From: Hirundichthys speculiger | Lineage: Eukaryota > Chordata > Actinopteri > Beloniformes > Exocoetidae | Direction of reading: 5' to 3' | NCBI GenBank assembly: GCA_018398805.1 | Contig: JAGFBZ010002399.1 | Coordinates: forward strand, 177,752-241,751 | Length of the DNA stretch: 64,000 bases | Shown here: piece by piece, positions 10,814 to 21,407 of the stretch | Layout of the letters: each line of letters opens with the position of its first letter | How positions within the stretch are numbered: the first letter of the stretch is position 1 | Notes under the pieces: model-generated | What the model was told of the DNA's origin: nothing | The model's input: the letters and a program-made list of their open reading frames with translations, nothing else | Databases searched by the model: none | Translations under genes and position numbers: made by a program

Positions 10814-11499
10814 AACCAATTCAATTCCATTTTTTTTGTACAGCGTCTGTTACAATGTCAGTTGTCTCTAGGCACTTTACAGAGACCCAGATCATGACCC
10901 CTGAGCAAATATCATTAACTATAAATATAATATTGAATCCTAAACAACAGCTGTGTGGATTCAACAGCTGGAGCCTTATTGTAGAGGCTGCACAGCATCC
11001 TTCCGGAGGGACAATTTACCCCTTGATTGTACAGTATTTGATAGCATAAAGTCTAATATAGCTGTAAATTGTTACTTCTTATTTGAAACTGGAAACTGAA
11101 ATTAAATTATTATTGTGGACCTGTTGTCATTTTCCGACTGTTCATTTTAATGCTTATGCTAGATTAGGCAGGGAAAAATGTTGGCACACCAGCCCCACCA
11201 AGATTTTTTTTCACCAGCCGCCACTGCCGAGCAATCCTAAACAAGGATAATGGCAGGTAAAAAAACTCCCACAATGGGAGAAAAAAAACCTTTAAGCCAA
11301 ACAGTGGCAAGAAAAAAAACCCACTTTAAGATGAAGAAACCTTGATCAGGACCTGGATCATATGGGGGGACCTTCCTGCTGAAGACCAGCTGGGTAAAGA
11401 AAGAAAAATAAGAGTAGAGACAGGACAGAGAGAGGATGGAGGACAGAGAGAAGATGGAGGACAGAGAGAGGAGAGCACACAAATGACATGTGAAATGTG
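10814..11499 (-). mobile_element. LINE 3' end (CR1/L2/Rex type), part 1
   Basis: In minus orientation this is the 3' untranslated end of a common fish LINE. The tail is the GAATT-type repeat near 10815. Upstream come the TGTAACAGACGCTGTACAAA block, the 'AAGGTTTCTTCATCTTAAAG' block and the GGACAGAGAGAGGA run. The same sequence lies in plus orientation at 25075-25984. The copy continues at 12345-12545 beyond a MITE insertion. Confidence 0.75.
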
Positions 11500-11501
11500 T
11501 A

Positions 11502-12344
11502 CCGTATTTTCTGGACTATAAAGCGCACCTGAATATAAGCCGCACTCATTAAAATATAAACGAAATATATATTTTGTCACACATAAACTGCACCGGACTA
11601 TAAGCCGCTGGTATCCAGGCTGAGAAATAAGATATTTACATCGAAAGATTTTGTACCATAAGTGTTTATTCATATACCTGAACTGATTGGTTCTGAACAG
11701 AACCTGTAACACGGCAGTAAAAGTGCTGATCAAACAAAACAGAAAAGTCATTGATGGTTTTATTCATTTTCCTCCTGTACACTAAAACCAAGTTGCTTTA
11801 TTTTTCCTCCTCCTGTGTACTGAAACCCCCCCACACAGCAAAGACATCCAGAACGGACCCACGAAGTGGACCCGTATCAGGGTCCACTTGCATTCAGTGC
11901 CGGATCTGCTTTGGAGCCGGATCGCGGACCTGCTGGCTCCACGCTGCGTCCGGTCCGCATCTGCGATTAAAACCTTACCTCTGCGGTGGGTCCACTCAGA
12001 ACCCTGAAATCTGCTGGGGAACCAACAAACTGACTGGACAAACTGATAAATCCAGGTGTGTCTGAGTAGCTACAATGGTCAGACACACCTGGATTTATCA
12101 GTTTGTCCAATAATAACAGGTATTGATGCTCACAAAATGAATGTAGAGTAGCATAACCAACATAGGCTACTTAACAAAAACAGAATAGCCTTTAACTACT
12201 TGGTTTGTTTTGTGGTTTTTGCACTTTCTGCTAGAGCGCCCCCTGAGGGCTGAAGAAAAATTCATTAAAAAGCCGCATCTCTGTATAAGCCTCATGGTTT
12301 AAAGCGTGGGACAAAAGTAGCGTCTTATAGTCCAGAAAATACAG
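11502..12344. mobile_element. TA-flanked MITE, 843 bp, inserted in LINE
   Basis: The tips read CCGTATTTTCTGGACTATAA at left and, inward from the right, CTGTATTTTCTGGACTATAA. TA lies at both sides (11500-11501 and 12345-12346). This end sequence is a familiar Tc1/mariner-type MITE tip in vertebrates. The LINE sequence is continuous across it, which fixes the boundaries. GCCGCA blocks repeat near both ends. A perfect 30-bp hairpin lies inside (12036-12108). Confidence 0.85.
12036..12108. repeat. Perfect 30-bp inverted repeat with 13-nt loop
   Basis: Arms 12036-12065 and 12079-12108 are exact complements; the spacer is GTAGCTACAATGG. It would form a miRNA-precursor-sized hairpin if transcribed. 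The arms contain CCAGGTGTGTCTGA and its complement. Confidence 0.9.
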
Positions 12345-12545
12345 TACATAAACAGATGCAGGTAGCAGCACTGAGGTGAGATGGTCAGAGGACTAGATCA
12401 CCGGTCACCACGGCAGCCGTTAACCTGAACACATCTACACACACAGGTGGAGGTAAACGCTGGGATGGACAGAGGAGGGAACTGCAAGTCAGCATGAAAC
12501 TCAGGAAACTCTGACCTGCAAACATACAGAAAAGAGAAAAGAGGA
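12345..12545 (-). mobile_element. LINE 3' end, part 2
   Basis: Continuation of the LINE at 10814-11499 on the far side of the MITE. It matches the complement of about 25425-25610 (for instance AACAGATGCAGGTAGCAGCA and GAGGTAAACGCTGGGATGG). Confidence 0.75.
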
Positions 12546-13581
12546 GGGAAAACCACAGCTTTTATCTTTCAAAAACAAGAAAAACACATGTGTCATAAAG
12601 TTTTTTTTTTACCAAACTGAATCTGAACACATCCTTTCATGTACATCTGTGTGTCTGCGGGGTGTAGACCCAGCTACGGACTAACTGTATCCTTTTACAA
12701 CAGACCCAACCAAAAAGAAAAAAAAAACCCACAGAATAAATCGATGTCTTCTAAATGCTGCACGCGTAATAAACCCAACACATATCGACTTTGTGTTTGC
12801 CTTGAAACGAGACGTGGCGAAACCGAACAGAGCTACAGACGTTTCCTTGAACAGCCAGAGACGCGTGAAAGGCAGCATCCACGCGCACGTGCACAGCTGC
12901 TCAGGAGAGCGCGCTCGGCTCGATTTCAACATGACATTTCGTTCGTTCTGACCGTGAACATCACAGCAGCTGCGTTAATGATGCTGCTGCTAAAGGTGTG
13001 TTCAACACCTCATCCTCCCCCACATCCCTGTGATCTCTTCACTCATGCTGAAATGAAGCTTCATTGAGGAGACGTTGTTTTTTATTATTATTTTATAAAT
13101 GATGGCTTTATAAATGCTATTTATAAAGCCATTTAAAGAATTTGAGACTATGAGCAGGAATGCAGATAGATGTGCGAGCTAATTACAGAGTTTATGACTC
13201 CACTTATCCAGGATGAAAAAGTGTCTCAACTTCCATTTGCAGCTGCAGCAGATGTGTTTGAGAGTCCACTGAAGGCGACGACAGCAGTCGAGAGCCTCTC
13301 CTCTCTGTCTGACACGGACCCAGCAAACATGGGACACTGATGAAGCAAAGCAGAGGCTTCTGCTTTATCACAGTCGTTTAATTACAATGACATTTCCAGC
13401 AGCCTCCATTCACCCATTCAGCTGGTGAACGACACGTGGATCCATCCATCCGTCCTCTCTGTCCCTGCCTTCTTCCTGGTCATTTTTTGTTTAAATTTTA
13501 CAACATGTCCAGCATAGAGGACAACAGGACAATATTTGTGTTAAAATAGAACTGGATTTAGAAAGATTAAAAAATAACATA
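12546..13581. other. No gene recognised
   Basis: A 142-codon plus-strand ORF (12639-13067) exists but lacks any recognisable domain or exon context. The remainder is unassigned; 13170-13460 is unique-looking DNA with a few TAATTA-type sites. Confidence 0.4.
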
Positions 13582-14246
13582 CAGTGATCCCTCGCCAATT
13601 CACGGTTTAAGTTCCGCGGTTTTAGTTATTCGCGCATTTTTCTGAAATATATAATATAATTTTTAAAAAAAAATTTAAATTGCGGAAACATCACAGGATG
13701 TTGTGCGCGTTCTCTCACAGCGAAGAAATGTTGTGAGCCAGCCTGGCCCCTTTAAGAAGGTGGCCTTATGGGTAATGATGTGGCCTTATGGGTAATGTAG
13801 TGTGTGTGTCGTGGGACAGCAGAACAGCAGCCCAGCATGTATAGATTTACATTCTCTGTTAACCGACAGAAGCCCAACAATACAACCTGTGTGATGTTAC
13901 AAGTTCCTGCAGTGCCAGAATAAAGTGCTTGTTCCATGCAAAGAAAATCTGACTTTTTGTTTTGTTGTTGTTAGCGTGTTAGCCGCTAATTATGAGCCAA
14001 AAATAGCACAATACCAGTGGTTTGTTTACTACGGTTCAGAGACCAGAGGCTGTGAAGGTAACAGAAAGACCACAGTTGAGCCTTTGTCTTGTTTAGCTGC
14101 AGTGTCTTGCTACTTTTTTTAGGGTTTTTAAACATATTTTAAACACATTATTGAGGCTCGGGGGGGGTCCGGCTCCAGTTCATAGATTTTGATTTTCACG
14201 GGGGGGGCGCCGGTCCCCATTACCCATGAAAAAAAAACGATCACTG
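13582..14246 (+). mobile_element. TA-flanked MITE family 'P', copy 1
   Basis: It begins CAGTGATCCCTCGCCAATTC and ends with the complementary tip ...CGATCACTG, with TA on each side (13580-13581, 14247-14248). Three more copies are at 29248-29949, 50372-51068 and 61715-62183. The tip is of the form seen in pogo/Tigger-type Tc1/mariner MITEs. The interior shares 'CCCCTTTAAGAAGGTGGCC', 'GTTAGCCGCTAATTATGAG' and a G-rich block near the right end. It has no ORF of note. Confidence 0.85.
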
Positions 14247-14265
14247 TATTATGTCTTTAGAGGGA

Positions 14266-14447
14266 TATTAACCATCCATCCATCCATCCATTAGCTTCCG
14301 CTTCGTCCGGAGTCGGGTCGCGGGGCCTTTCGCGGGGCCTCTCTGCTGAAGCCAGTAGCTTCAGCAGAGAGGCCCAGACCTCCCGGCCTCTTCCACCAGC
14401 TCCTCTGGGAGAACCCTGAGGCGTCCCCAGGCCAGCTGAGAGTTATA
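14266..14447 (-). mobile_element. RTE (Rex3-like) LINE 3' end, part 1
   Basis: The (CCAT)n run at 14272-14292 is, in minus orientation, the ATGG-repeat tail, preceded by the CCCGACTCCGGACGAAGCGG block usual for fish RTE LINEs. A hairpin with 18-bp arms (14335-14352 and 14358-14375, loop CAGTA) interrupts the usual sequence. The LINE resumes at about 14868. Confidence 0.7.
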
Positions 14448-14866
14448 GGTCCCGATCGTCCACCTCCCGCTAGCCGCTACCCACTAGCTGCTACCCGCAA
14501 ATTGCAGGTTTAGGAACCTCCACTAACCGCTAATGCAATCTTCCACTTCCCTAAAGCCGCTCTTCCCTTACTCACATTGTAGGTGTGGCAATGGGTGTGT
14601 CTTTTGCCCTTTCCACAAACTCGGTATCTTGCGATCGCAGGTTGCAGGTAGTGCAACCTGCTCTTAAAGACAATGGCTACTGACGCACTGATTGGTTTTA
14701 ACAGGTGGAACGCCCTAACCACTCCTATCCATAATGTAGCGGGTAGCGTAGGTGGAATAGCGGGTTTAGGAAAGTGGAAGATTGCGATCTTTGCGAGGGA
14801 ACGCCCCTCCCGCTACCTGCTATCCCTTAATAGCGGCTGTAGGAGATCTGGCGGAAGATCGGGCCC
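14448..14866 (-). mobile_element. Element 'R', copy 2, inserted in RTE LINE
   Basis: The ends GGTCCCGATC and GATCGGGCCC form a near-perfect terminal inverted repeat, with TTATA to the left and ATAA to the right, so the duplication is probably a short TA-type word. The LINE is continuous across it. The interior is made of CGCTACCTGCTATCC and GCGGTTAGTGG variants and matches 575-833 in inverse orientation. No protein is recognisable. Confidence 0.7.
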
Positions 14867-14867
14867 A

Positions 14868-15495
14868 TAATCTCTCCAGTGTGTCCTGGTCTTCCTCGTG
14901 GTCTTCTCCCAGTTGGACATGCCCGAAACACCAGGGAGGCATCCGGGGGCATCCTAACCAGATGAACCACCTCAACTGGCTCCTCTCTATGTGAAGGAGC
15001 AGCAGCTCTACTCTGAGTCTCTCCTGAATGAACTTCTCACCTCCAAATCTGAACTTCTCACCTTATCTCTAAGGGAGAGTCCAGCCACCCTGCGGAGAAA
15101 ATTCATTTCCGCCGCTTCTATCTGTGATCTTGTTCTTTTGGTCACTACCCACAGTTCATGACCATAGGTGAGGGTTGGAACAAAGATTGACCGGTAAACA
15201 GAGAGCCTTGCCTTTTGACTCAGCTCTCTCTTCACCACAACGGACCGGTACAGAGTCCGCACCACAGCAGACACTCCACCAATCCATCTGTTGATCTCTC
15301 CTTTCTCCCATCACTCCTGAACAAGACCCTGAGATACCCGAGAAACTCCTCCACTTGAGGCGGAACCTCACTCCCAACCTGGAGAAGACCTTCTACCCTT
15401 TTCAGACTGAGGACCATGGTCTCAGATCTGGAGGTGCTGATTCTCATCCCTGCCACTTCACACTCGGCTGCAATTTTAACTAAAGAACACATTTA
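14868..15495 (-). pseudogene. RTE (Rex3-like) LINE reverse transcriptase C-terminal fragment
   Basis: Minus-strand frames read LSQKARLSVYRSIFVPTLTY, GHELWVVTKRTRSQIEAAEM and NFLRRVAGLSLRDKVRSSDL. These are the conserved post-palm segment of the RTE-type LINEs abundant in fish. Frameshifts break it into pieces (15008-15274, 15156-15377, 15232-15492). The copy is 5'-truncated near 15495 and carries the downstream 3' UTR to 14266. It would have reverse-transcribed LINE RNA in an active copy. Confidence 0.75.
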
Positions 15496-15784
15496 TTTGA
15501 ACAAAAAATTATAATTCTCTATATCTTCTGCTGCTTGTTGCTTCCAAGGACAAAAGGACAAAAATGTATTTAATCCAACACTGAACGATAAGATATACAC
15601 TCACCGGCCAGTTTATCAGTCCACCTTACCAGTACTGGGTTGGACCCCCTTTCTCCTTTAGAACTGTCTTAATCCTTCATGTCATAGATTCAACAAGGTA
15701 CTGGAGAGTTTAGTCCATATTAACATGACAGCATCACCAGTTGCTGCAGATTTGTCGGCTGCACATCCATGATGAGAATCTCCT

Positions 15785-16361
15785 TGTTAGGGTTGGAGGA
15801 TGACCCCAAAAGCACGACACAAGTAAAGGCAGTTCAAAAGCCCAAAGGCAGAGTTTATTGAAGCTCGTAAAGTCAGATAAGCGGAGCCGGCGCACCGGAG
15901 CTCCGACGGGGTATTCTGGAAAGTCCTCTCTTTCACCCCGGAGAAAGTCACTGGAGCGGTGAGGCTCGAAGTCGGGATCGGTGATAATAAATCCACAGGG
16001 AACGGTATCCACTGAGATCCGGATCGCCCAGGAAACGCCACTGGAAGCAAGTCACAGGTGAGTAATCCACACGGGGAATAAATCCGTCAAGACTTGAGCG
16101 AGAACAAACACAAGGGACCACACTACACAAGTATACCATCAGAACGAACTCGCACTGAAGTTCAGGGATGCGTGGTTTAAGTTTCCTCCCAGATGAGCTG
16201 GCGACTGCAGGTGCGTGATGAGAGATGAGAATCAGGTGTGTAGGGGAGCGCGCCTCGCCAGCTCCCGGCGTCGGGCACGTAGCTCCCTGGCAGCGCTCTG
16301 AGAGGTGCTGGGCGTGTCCTGAGGGAGACTGGGCTGCAGCGTGGCAGGTGGAGATCCAACA
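15785..16361 (-). repeat. 3' LTR of sushi-type element
   Basis: 577 bp, TG...CA (TGTTAGGG on the plus strand, TGTTGGATC inward on the minus). It contains the last ~130 bases of the pol reading frame, whose stop lies at 16232. A polypurine tract abuts its inner edge. Confidence 0.97.
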
Positions 16362-19321
16362 GTACCCCCCCCTCCACGGGAGCCCCCAGGCGACCTACCC
16401 GGCTTGTCCGGATGCGAGCGATAGAAGTCCGTAATCAGGCTCGGGTCCATAATGAGCTGGCGGGAGACCCAGCTCCGTTCCTCCGGCCCGTAACCCTCCC
16501 AGTCAACCAGGAACTGGAAACCCCTTCCCCGTCGCCGGACGTCCAACAGCTGGCGGACCCTCCATTGGGGTTGTCCATCCACAATCTCCGGAGGGGGCGG
16601 CGCTGGAGTAGGAGGCATGAGAGGGCTGGAGGAGACAGGCTTGATCTGGGAAACATGGAACACGGGGTGTATTCTCATGGATTCGGGCAACTTGAGACTC
16701 ACCGCGGCCGGGCTCAGGACCCGCTCTATCTCGAAGGGTCCGACGTAGCGGGGTCGCAGCTTCTTCGCTCTCGTCTGGAGTGGGAGGTCCTTAGAGGAGA
16801 GCCAGACCTGCTGCCCAGGTTGGTAGGTCGGGGCTGGAGTCCTGCGCCTGTCAGCCCCCCGCCTGGCCTGGTCCGCAGCACGGAGGAGGGCAGTACGAGT
16901 GGTCTCCCATACCCGACGACACCGGTCCAGATGGTCCCGTACCGAGGGGACCGCTACATCCGCCTGCTGGGTGGGGAAGAGAGGTGGCTGGTAGCCCAGA
17001 GATACCTCAAAAGGGGAGAGTCCAGTGGCGGAGCTGACCAGGGAGTTGATGGCATACTCGACCCATGGGAGGAACCGGCACCAAGAGGAGGGCTTCTCCG
17101 CGGCAACACAGCGGAGAGCGGACTCGACACTCTGATTCATTCTCTCGGTCTGGCCGTTGGTCTGTGGATGGTACCCTGAAGAGAGACTGATAGTTGCCCC
17201 CAACCCCTTGCCAAATGCCCGCCATACCTGGGAGATGAATTGGGGCCCTCGGTCTGACACCACGTCCTGCGGGAAACCGTGAAGATGGAACACGTGGCTG
17301 GTGAGAAGCTCCGCGGTCTCGAGGGCAGACGGGAGCTTGGGGAGGGCCACCAGGTGGACCCCTTTGCTGAATCGATCCACCACAGTCAGGATAACGGTGT
17401 TCCCCTGGGAAGGGGGGAGTCCCGAGACGAAGTCCAGAGCGATGTGGGACCAGGGCCGACTAGGGACGGGAAGGGGTTGGAGGAGTCCAGACGGGGCCTG
17501 GTGGGACGCCTTGCTGCGAGCGCAGATGGGACAGGCCGTGACGAAGTCCCGCACCTCCCTTCTCATGGAGGGCCACCAAAACCGTCGAGCCAAGAAGGTA
17601 AACGTCCGGTGAACTCCAGGGTGGCACGCAAACTTGCTGGCGTGCCCCCACTGGAGAACACGGGAACGGACCAACTCAGGCACGAAGAGACGGCCGGGCG
17701 GCGTACCTCTGGGAGCTGGATGGTTGCGGAGGGCGTTCCTCACGATGGTCTCCACGCCCCAGGCCACTCTCCCAACCACCTTACCCTCGGGGAGGATGGG
17801 TGACGGCTCCTCGGCGACGGCCTCCTTGGGGTGTTGGCGAGACAGAGCGTCGGCCTTAGTGTTCCGGGAACCTGGACGGTAAGTCAGGGTAAAATCAAAG
17901 CGGCCGAGGAAGCTGGCCCAACGAGCCTGACGACCACTAAGACGCTTGGTGGCCCGGATGTAGGTCAGGTTTTTGTGGTCGGTCCAGATGGTGAATGGTA
18001 GTTCGGCTCCCTCCAGCCAATTACGCCACTCCTCCAGGGCGGCCACCACTGCAAACAGTTCTCGATTGCCGATGTCGTAATTCTCCTCCGCCGGAAGGAA
18101 ACGGCGGGAGAAAAAGGCGCAGGGGTGGACTTTATGATCAGTGGCTGACCGTTGGGAAAGGACCGCGCCCAGTCCGGTATCCGAGGCGTCCACCTCCACG
18201 ATGAACTGCCGCTTGGGGTCCGGGTGGAGTAACACGGGCGCTTTGGTGAACCGTTCCTTGAGCTCCAGAAAGGCTGCATCGGCGACAGGGGACCAGATGA
18301 AAGGCCTAGACGGTGAGGTGAGCCTGGTGAGGGGTTCAGCCACAGTACTAAAGCGGCGAATGAAACGCCGATAGAAATTAGCAAACCCCAGGAAGCTTTG
18401 CAGTTCTTTACGGGAACGAGGGGCAGGCCAGTGCACCACAGCCTGGATCTTACGAGGGTCCGCCCGGGTCTGTCCCTCCTCGATTATGAAGCCCAGGTAT
18501 TCCACAGAGGAGGCGTGAAATTTGCACTTCTCGGCCTTGACAAATAGCCGGTTATGCAGGAGGCGCTCAAGGACCCGACGAACATGCTGGATATGTTCTT
18601 CGTGGCTCCTGGAAAAGATAAGGATGTCGTCCAGGTAGACCACCACAAACTCCTCCAGCATGTCGCGGAGGACGTCATTCATCAGGGCCTGAAACACCAC
18701 CGGGGCGTTGGTGAGGCCGAAGGGCATCACCAGGTATTCGTAGTGACCCCGGGGCGTCTTGAAGGCCGTTTTCCATTCGTCCCCCTCCCTGATGCGGACC
18801 AGATGGTAAGCGCTCCGCAGGTCCAGCTTGGTGAACACGGTGGCCTGAGTGAGGGGCTCAAGGGTGGAGTCCATGAGCGGTAGAGGATACTTATTACGGA
18901 TGGTGATCTCATTGAGGGCTCGATAGTCTATACAGGGGTGGAGATCCCCGTCCTTCTTCTTAACAAAGAAAAACCCCGCAGCCACCGGTGAGGAGGAAGG
19001 TCTGATGAGCCCCGCGGCCAAAGACTCCGAGATGTATGTCTCCATAGCCGCCTTCTCAGGAATAGTCAGGCTATACAGGCGGCTGCTAGGAAGCGTGGCC
19101 CCAGGTCGGAGGTCGATCGCACAGTCATATGGTCTGTGGGGGGGAGAGACTGAGCCCGGTTCTTGCTGAACACCTCCCTGAGGTCGTGATACACAGAGGG
19201 AACAGAGGAGAGGTCCATCGAGGAGACACTGGGGGCCGGGCGAGACACTGGACTGGGAGCAGCCTGCAGACACTGGGCGTGGCACGCGGCCCCCCACTCC
19301 AGTATCGAGCCTGAGGACCAA
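16232..19321 (-). CDS. pol: Pol: reverse transcriptase, RNase H, integrase, chromodomain
   Basis: An uninterrupted 1029-codon frame. From N to C: reverse transcriptase with the [11 protein letters not shown] active-site box (YLDD codons at 18626-18637), RNase H beginning at [16 protein letters not shown], integrase zinc site HPGVH...CPICARSK, integrase core with ALDFVSGLP (D), VVSDRGPQF (D) and NGQTERMNQ (E), and a C-terminal chromodomain around [18 protein letters not shown]. All catalytic residues I can check are present. Chromodomains steer integration to marked chromatin. The first ~70 codons are a shadow frame: the true protease-RT junction is at a C7/G7 run (19138-19144), where the frame passes from the upstream protease ORF into this one. 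The stop lies inside the 3' LTR, as in related elements. Confidence 0.93.
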   Translation of the reverse strand: MVLRLDTGVGGRVPRPVSAGCSQSSVSPGPQCLLDGPLLCSLCVSRPQGGVQQEPGSVSPPHRPYDCAIDLRPGATLPSSRLYSLTIPEKAAMETYISESLAAGLIRPSSSPVAAGFFFVKKKDGDLHPCIDYRALNEITIRNKYPLPLMDSTLEPLTQATVFTKLDLRSAYHLVRIREGDEWKTAFKTPRGHYEYLVMPFGLTNAPVVFQALMNDVLRDMLEEFVVVYLDDILIFSRSHEEHIQHVRRVLERLLHNRLFVKAEKCKFHASSVEYLGFIIEEGQTRADPRKIQAVVHWPAPRSRKELQSFLGFANFYRRFIRRFSTVAEPLTRLTSPSRPFIWSPVADAAFLELKERFTKAPVLLHPDPKRQFIVEVDASDTGLGAVLSQRSATDHKVHPCAFFSRRFLPAEENYDIGNRELFAVVAALEEWRNWLEGAELPFTIWTDHKNLTYIRATKRLSGRQARWASFLGRFDFTLTYRPGSRNTKADALSRQHPKEAVAEEPSPILPEGKVVGRVAWGVETIVRNALRNHPAPRGTPPGRLFVPELVRSRVLQWGHASKFACHPGVHRTFTFLARRFWWPSMRREVRDFVTACPICARSKASHQAPSGLLQPLPVPSRPWSHIALDFVSGLPPSQGNTVILTVVDRFSKGVHLVALPKLPSALETAELLTSHVFHLHGFPQDVVSDRGPQFISQVWRAFGKGLGATISLSSGYHPQTNGQTERMNQSVESALRCVAAEKPSSWCRFLPWVEYAINSLVSSATGLSPFEVSLGYQPPLFPTQQADVAVPSVRDHLDRCRRVWETTRTALLRAADQARRGADRRRTPAPTYQPGQQVWLSSKDLPLQTRAKKLRPRYVGPFEIERVLSPAAVSLKLPESMRIHPVFHVSQIKPVSSSPLMPPTPAPPPPEIVDGQPQWRVRQLLDVRRRGRGFQFLVDWEGYGPEERSWVSRQLIMDPSLITDFYRSHPDKPGRSPGGSRGGGGTVGSPPATLQPSLPQDTPSTSQSAARELRARRRELARRAPLHT
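16362..16378 (-). promoter_or_regulatory. Polypurine tract of sushi-type element
   Basis: On the minus strand CCGTGGAGGGGGGGTAC directly precedes the 3' LTR. It would prime plus-strand DNA synthesis. Confidence 0.85.
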
Positions 19322-19677
19322 GCGATGCGTGGATCATGCTGGACAAACCAGGGGAGCCCCAGGACGACAGGAACCAGAGGTGATGTGATGATGTAGAACC
19401 GGCGCTGTTCGACGTGGTTGCCGGCGACGATGAGGGTGACGAGGCGGGTGCGCTGTGTCACGCTGGCCAGACGGCGTTCATCGAGCGCGAACGCCTCCAG
19501 TGGTTGCTCCAGGTGTTCCAGGGGGATGCCGGCCTGAGCAGCGAATTCAGCGTCCATAAAACACTCGTCGGCCCCTGAGTCGAGGAGCGCCCCAACGGTG
19601 ATCCGCTGGTCCAACCAGGCCAGGCTGACGCTCACGAGCCGGGACTCAGGACGACGGGAGCAAGACAAACGGCTCAA
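19066..19677 (-). CDS. Retropepsin-type protease (5' part of pol)
   Basis: 203 codons. [18 protein letters not shown] carries the DSG catalytic triplet of an aspartic protease, which acts as a dimer to cut the polyprotein. The frame opens at the gag stop: the gag TGA (19674-19676) overlaps it, and it sits in the -1 frame relative to gag, consistent with programmed -1 frameshifting. I see no canonical slippery heptamer; CGGGGGA lies just upstream. The frame ends at 19066 only because of a one-base misfit in the C7 run at 19138-19144; the RT frame starts there in register with the family's usual junction. Confidence 0.85.
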   Translation of the reverse strand: MSRLSCSRRPESRLVSVSLAWLDQRITVGALLDSGADECFMDAEFAAQAGIPLEHLEQPLEAFALDERRLASVTQRTRLVTLIVAGNHVEQRRFYIITSPLVPVVLGLPWFVQHDPRIAWSSGSILEWGAACHAQCLQAAPSPVSRPAPSVSSMDLSSVPSVYHDLREVFSKNRAQSLPPTDHMTVRSTSDLGPRFLAAACIA

Positions 19678-20817
19678 CAGGATCCCCCGTCGTCCTGGTG
19701 AGCCTGACCTTTTGGCCGGTTGGGGCAGGTTCGAATGAGATGTCCTCTCTGCCCGCAGTATAAACAGAGCCCAGCCCTGAACCGGGCCTCCCGTTCAGCG
19801 GGCGGAAGCCGGGTCCGACCCAACTGCATCGGCTCCTCTCCCGTAGCAGTCTGGTGAGAGGGCCGTGGTTCCACGGCTGGGAGTGTTAGGTGGACCGGGA
19901 GTCGGTCTGAAGAGCGGGAAGGCGGACGGCGGGGAGGAGATCGGCGCTGGTTCTGCTCCCGCTTTCTTTCCTGGAGCCGACCATCAATCCGTATAGCGAG
20001 AGCAATCAGTTCATCCAGCGATGTGGGCTCCTCCCGGGTGGCGAGCTGATCTTTCACCGCCTCGCTGAGACCCCTCCGGAACGTCGCCCGCAGCGCCTGA
20101 TCGTTCCAACCGCTCTCCATCGCGGCCAAGCGGAACTCCACGGAGTAATATGAGACCCGGCCGTTTCCCTGCTGAAGCCGATTCAACCGGGCTCCGGGAT
20201 CCTGGCCGCCGACCGGGTGATGAAACACCTTCCGAAGCTCTTGCAAAGTCCGTGTAATTGTGACAAAACTGAGCCCCCATGGACCAGGAAGCGGTAGCCC
20301 ACTGAGCCGCTCGACCCGTAAGGAGGTTTGTCATATATGCAATGCGAGCGGCGCTGGTGGAGAACATGCTGGGCTGATGATGAAACACCAGCTCGCATTG
20401 CATAATGAAGGTTGCACAGTTCTCAAAGTCTCCATCAAATGGTCGTGGGCTGGATAAACTGGGTTCTCGGGACGCCGGGGGGTTGGCGGACGCTTCCTCC
20501 GCAGAAGCGGTGACCTGGGCGGGTCCCACCCCGATGTCGGGTGCCGGCTGATCCACTGGTGGGCTGGTAAGCGCCGCGGTGATCAGCTGGAGCTGGCGAA
20601 GCATCTCAGCCTGCTGACCGACCATCGCCAACTGCTGGGTGTTAAGGGTGTCGACAGCGGCTTGGAGGGGCTGAACCTGGTCCTGGAGCTCCTGTACCGC
20701 CGCGGAGGTCGTCTGCAGCTGTTGGGAGTGGGCTTGCGTCAGCTGCATCTGCTGGCATAAGGCGGCCTGAACCGGGCTGGTATGCGCACTGCCTGTGCCG
20801 GCTGGGGTCGTCGACAT
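19674..20817 (-). pseudogene. gag: Gag of sushi-type element, one frame break
   Basis: The N-terminal piece (20011-20817, ATG at 20815-20817) has a Gln-rich coiled-coil start, then FDGDFENCATFIMQCELVFH, the usual capsid entry block. The C-terminal piece (19674-20246) has LRKVFHHPVGGQDPGARL, SYYSVEFRLAAMESGWND and the zinc knuckle CLYCGQRGHLIRTC (C-x2-C-x4-H-x4-C). The pieces lie in different frames, with the switch between about 20246 and 20280. One single-base indel explains it. Gag would form the virus-like particle and bind RNA. The ATG is only 13 nt from the LTR edge. Confidence 0.85.
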
Positions 20818-20830
20818 GGCGAGTTCGTAC
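20818..20830 (-). promoter_or_regulatory. Primer-binding site, probable self-priming type
   Basis: The 13 bases next to the 5' LTR read GTACGAACTCGCC on the minus strand. They do not resemble a tRNA 3' end but are complementary over 10 contiguous bases (GCGAGTTCGT) to the LTR at 21190-21199, just downstream of the likely transcription start. Tf1/sushi elements are known to prime reverse transcription by folding the RNA 5' end onto the primer-binding site; this arrangement fits. Confidence 0.65.
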
Positions 20831-21407
20831 TGTTAGGGTTGGAGGATGACCCCAAAAGCACGACACAAGTAAAGGCAGTTCAAAAGCCCAAAGGCAGAGT
20901 TTATTGAAGCTCGTAAAGTCAGATAAGCGGAGCCGGCGCACCGGAGCTCCGACGGGGTATTCCGGAAAGTCCTCTCTTTCACCCCGGAGAAAGTCACTGG
21001 AGCGGTGAGGCTCGAAGTCGGGATCGGTGATAATAAATCCACAGGGAACGGTATCCACTGAGATCCGGATCGCCCAGGAAACGCCACTGGAAGCAAGTCA
21101 CAGGTGAGTAATCCACACGGGGAATAAATCCGTCAAGACTTGAGCGAGAACAAACACAAGGGACCACACTACACAAGTATACCATCAGAACGAACTCGCA
21201 CTGAAGTTCAGGGATGCGTGGTTTAAGTTTCCTCCCAGATGAGCTGGCGACTGCAGGTGCGTGATGAGAGATGAGAATCAGGTGTGTAGGGGAGCGCGCC
21301 TCGCCAGCTCCCGGCGTCGGGCACGTAGCTCCCTGGCAGCGCTCTGAGAGGTGCTGGGCGTGTCCTGAGGGAGACTGGGCTGCAGCGTGGCAGGTGGAGA
21401 CCCAACA
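20831..21407 (-). repeat. 5' LTR of sushi-type element
   Basis: 577 bp, nearly identical to the 3' LTR. It contains a TTAAA-type box (plus-strand GTTTAAG at 21221-21227) about 25 bases upstream of the sequence that pairs with the primer-binding site, so transcription probably starts near 21202. Confidence 0.95.
21195..21230 (-). promoter_or_regulatory. Putative LTR core promoter and RNA start
   Basis: Minus strand: ACTTAAACC box at about 21220-21228, then AGTGCGAGTTCGT at 21190-21202. The placement follows from the self-priming model (R must begin with the segment that pairs with the primer-binding site). Inferred, not shown. Confidence 0.4.

Larger units (their letters stand above)
15785..21407 (-). 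mobile_element. Full-length sushi-type (chromovirus) Ty3/gypsy retrotransposon
   Basis: The element is 5623 bp with 577-bp LTRs at each end (15785-16361, 20831-21407) that differ at two positions (T/C in GGTATTCTGG near 15915 and in GAGATCC near 16355). LTRs start TG and end CA, and the 5-bp duplication CTCCT flanks it (15780-15784, 21408-21412). Transcription is on the minus strand: gag, protease, reverse transcriptase, RNase H, integrase, chromodomain. Very young by LTR identity. It landed in a Tc1-like element. Gag and the protease/RT junction each show one frame break. Confidence 0.97.

Noticed and set aside
12639..13067. 142-codon plus-strand ORF
   Set aside because: No family resemblance and composition like surrounding non-coding DNA.
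16412..17179. Plus-strand ORF of 255 codons opposite pol
   Set aside because: It is the antisense shadow of the conserved integrase/chromodomain frame; no independent start context or family.
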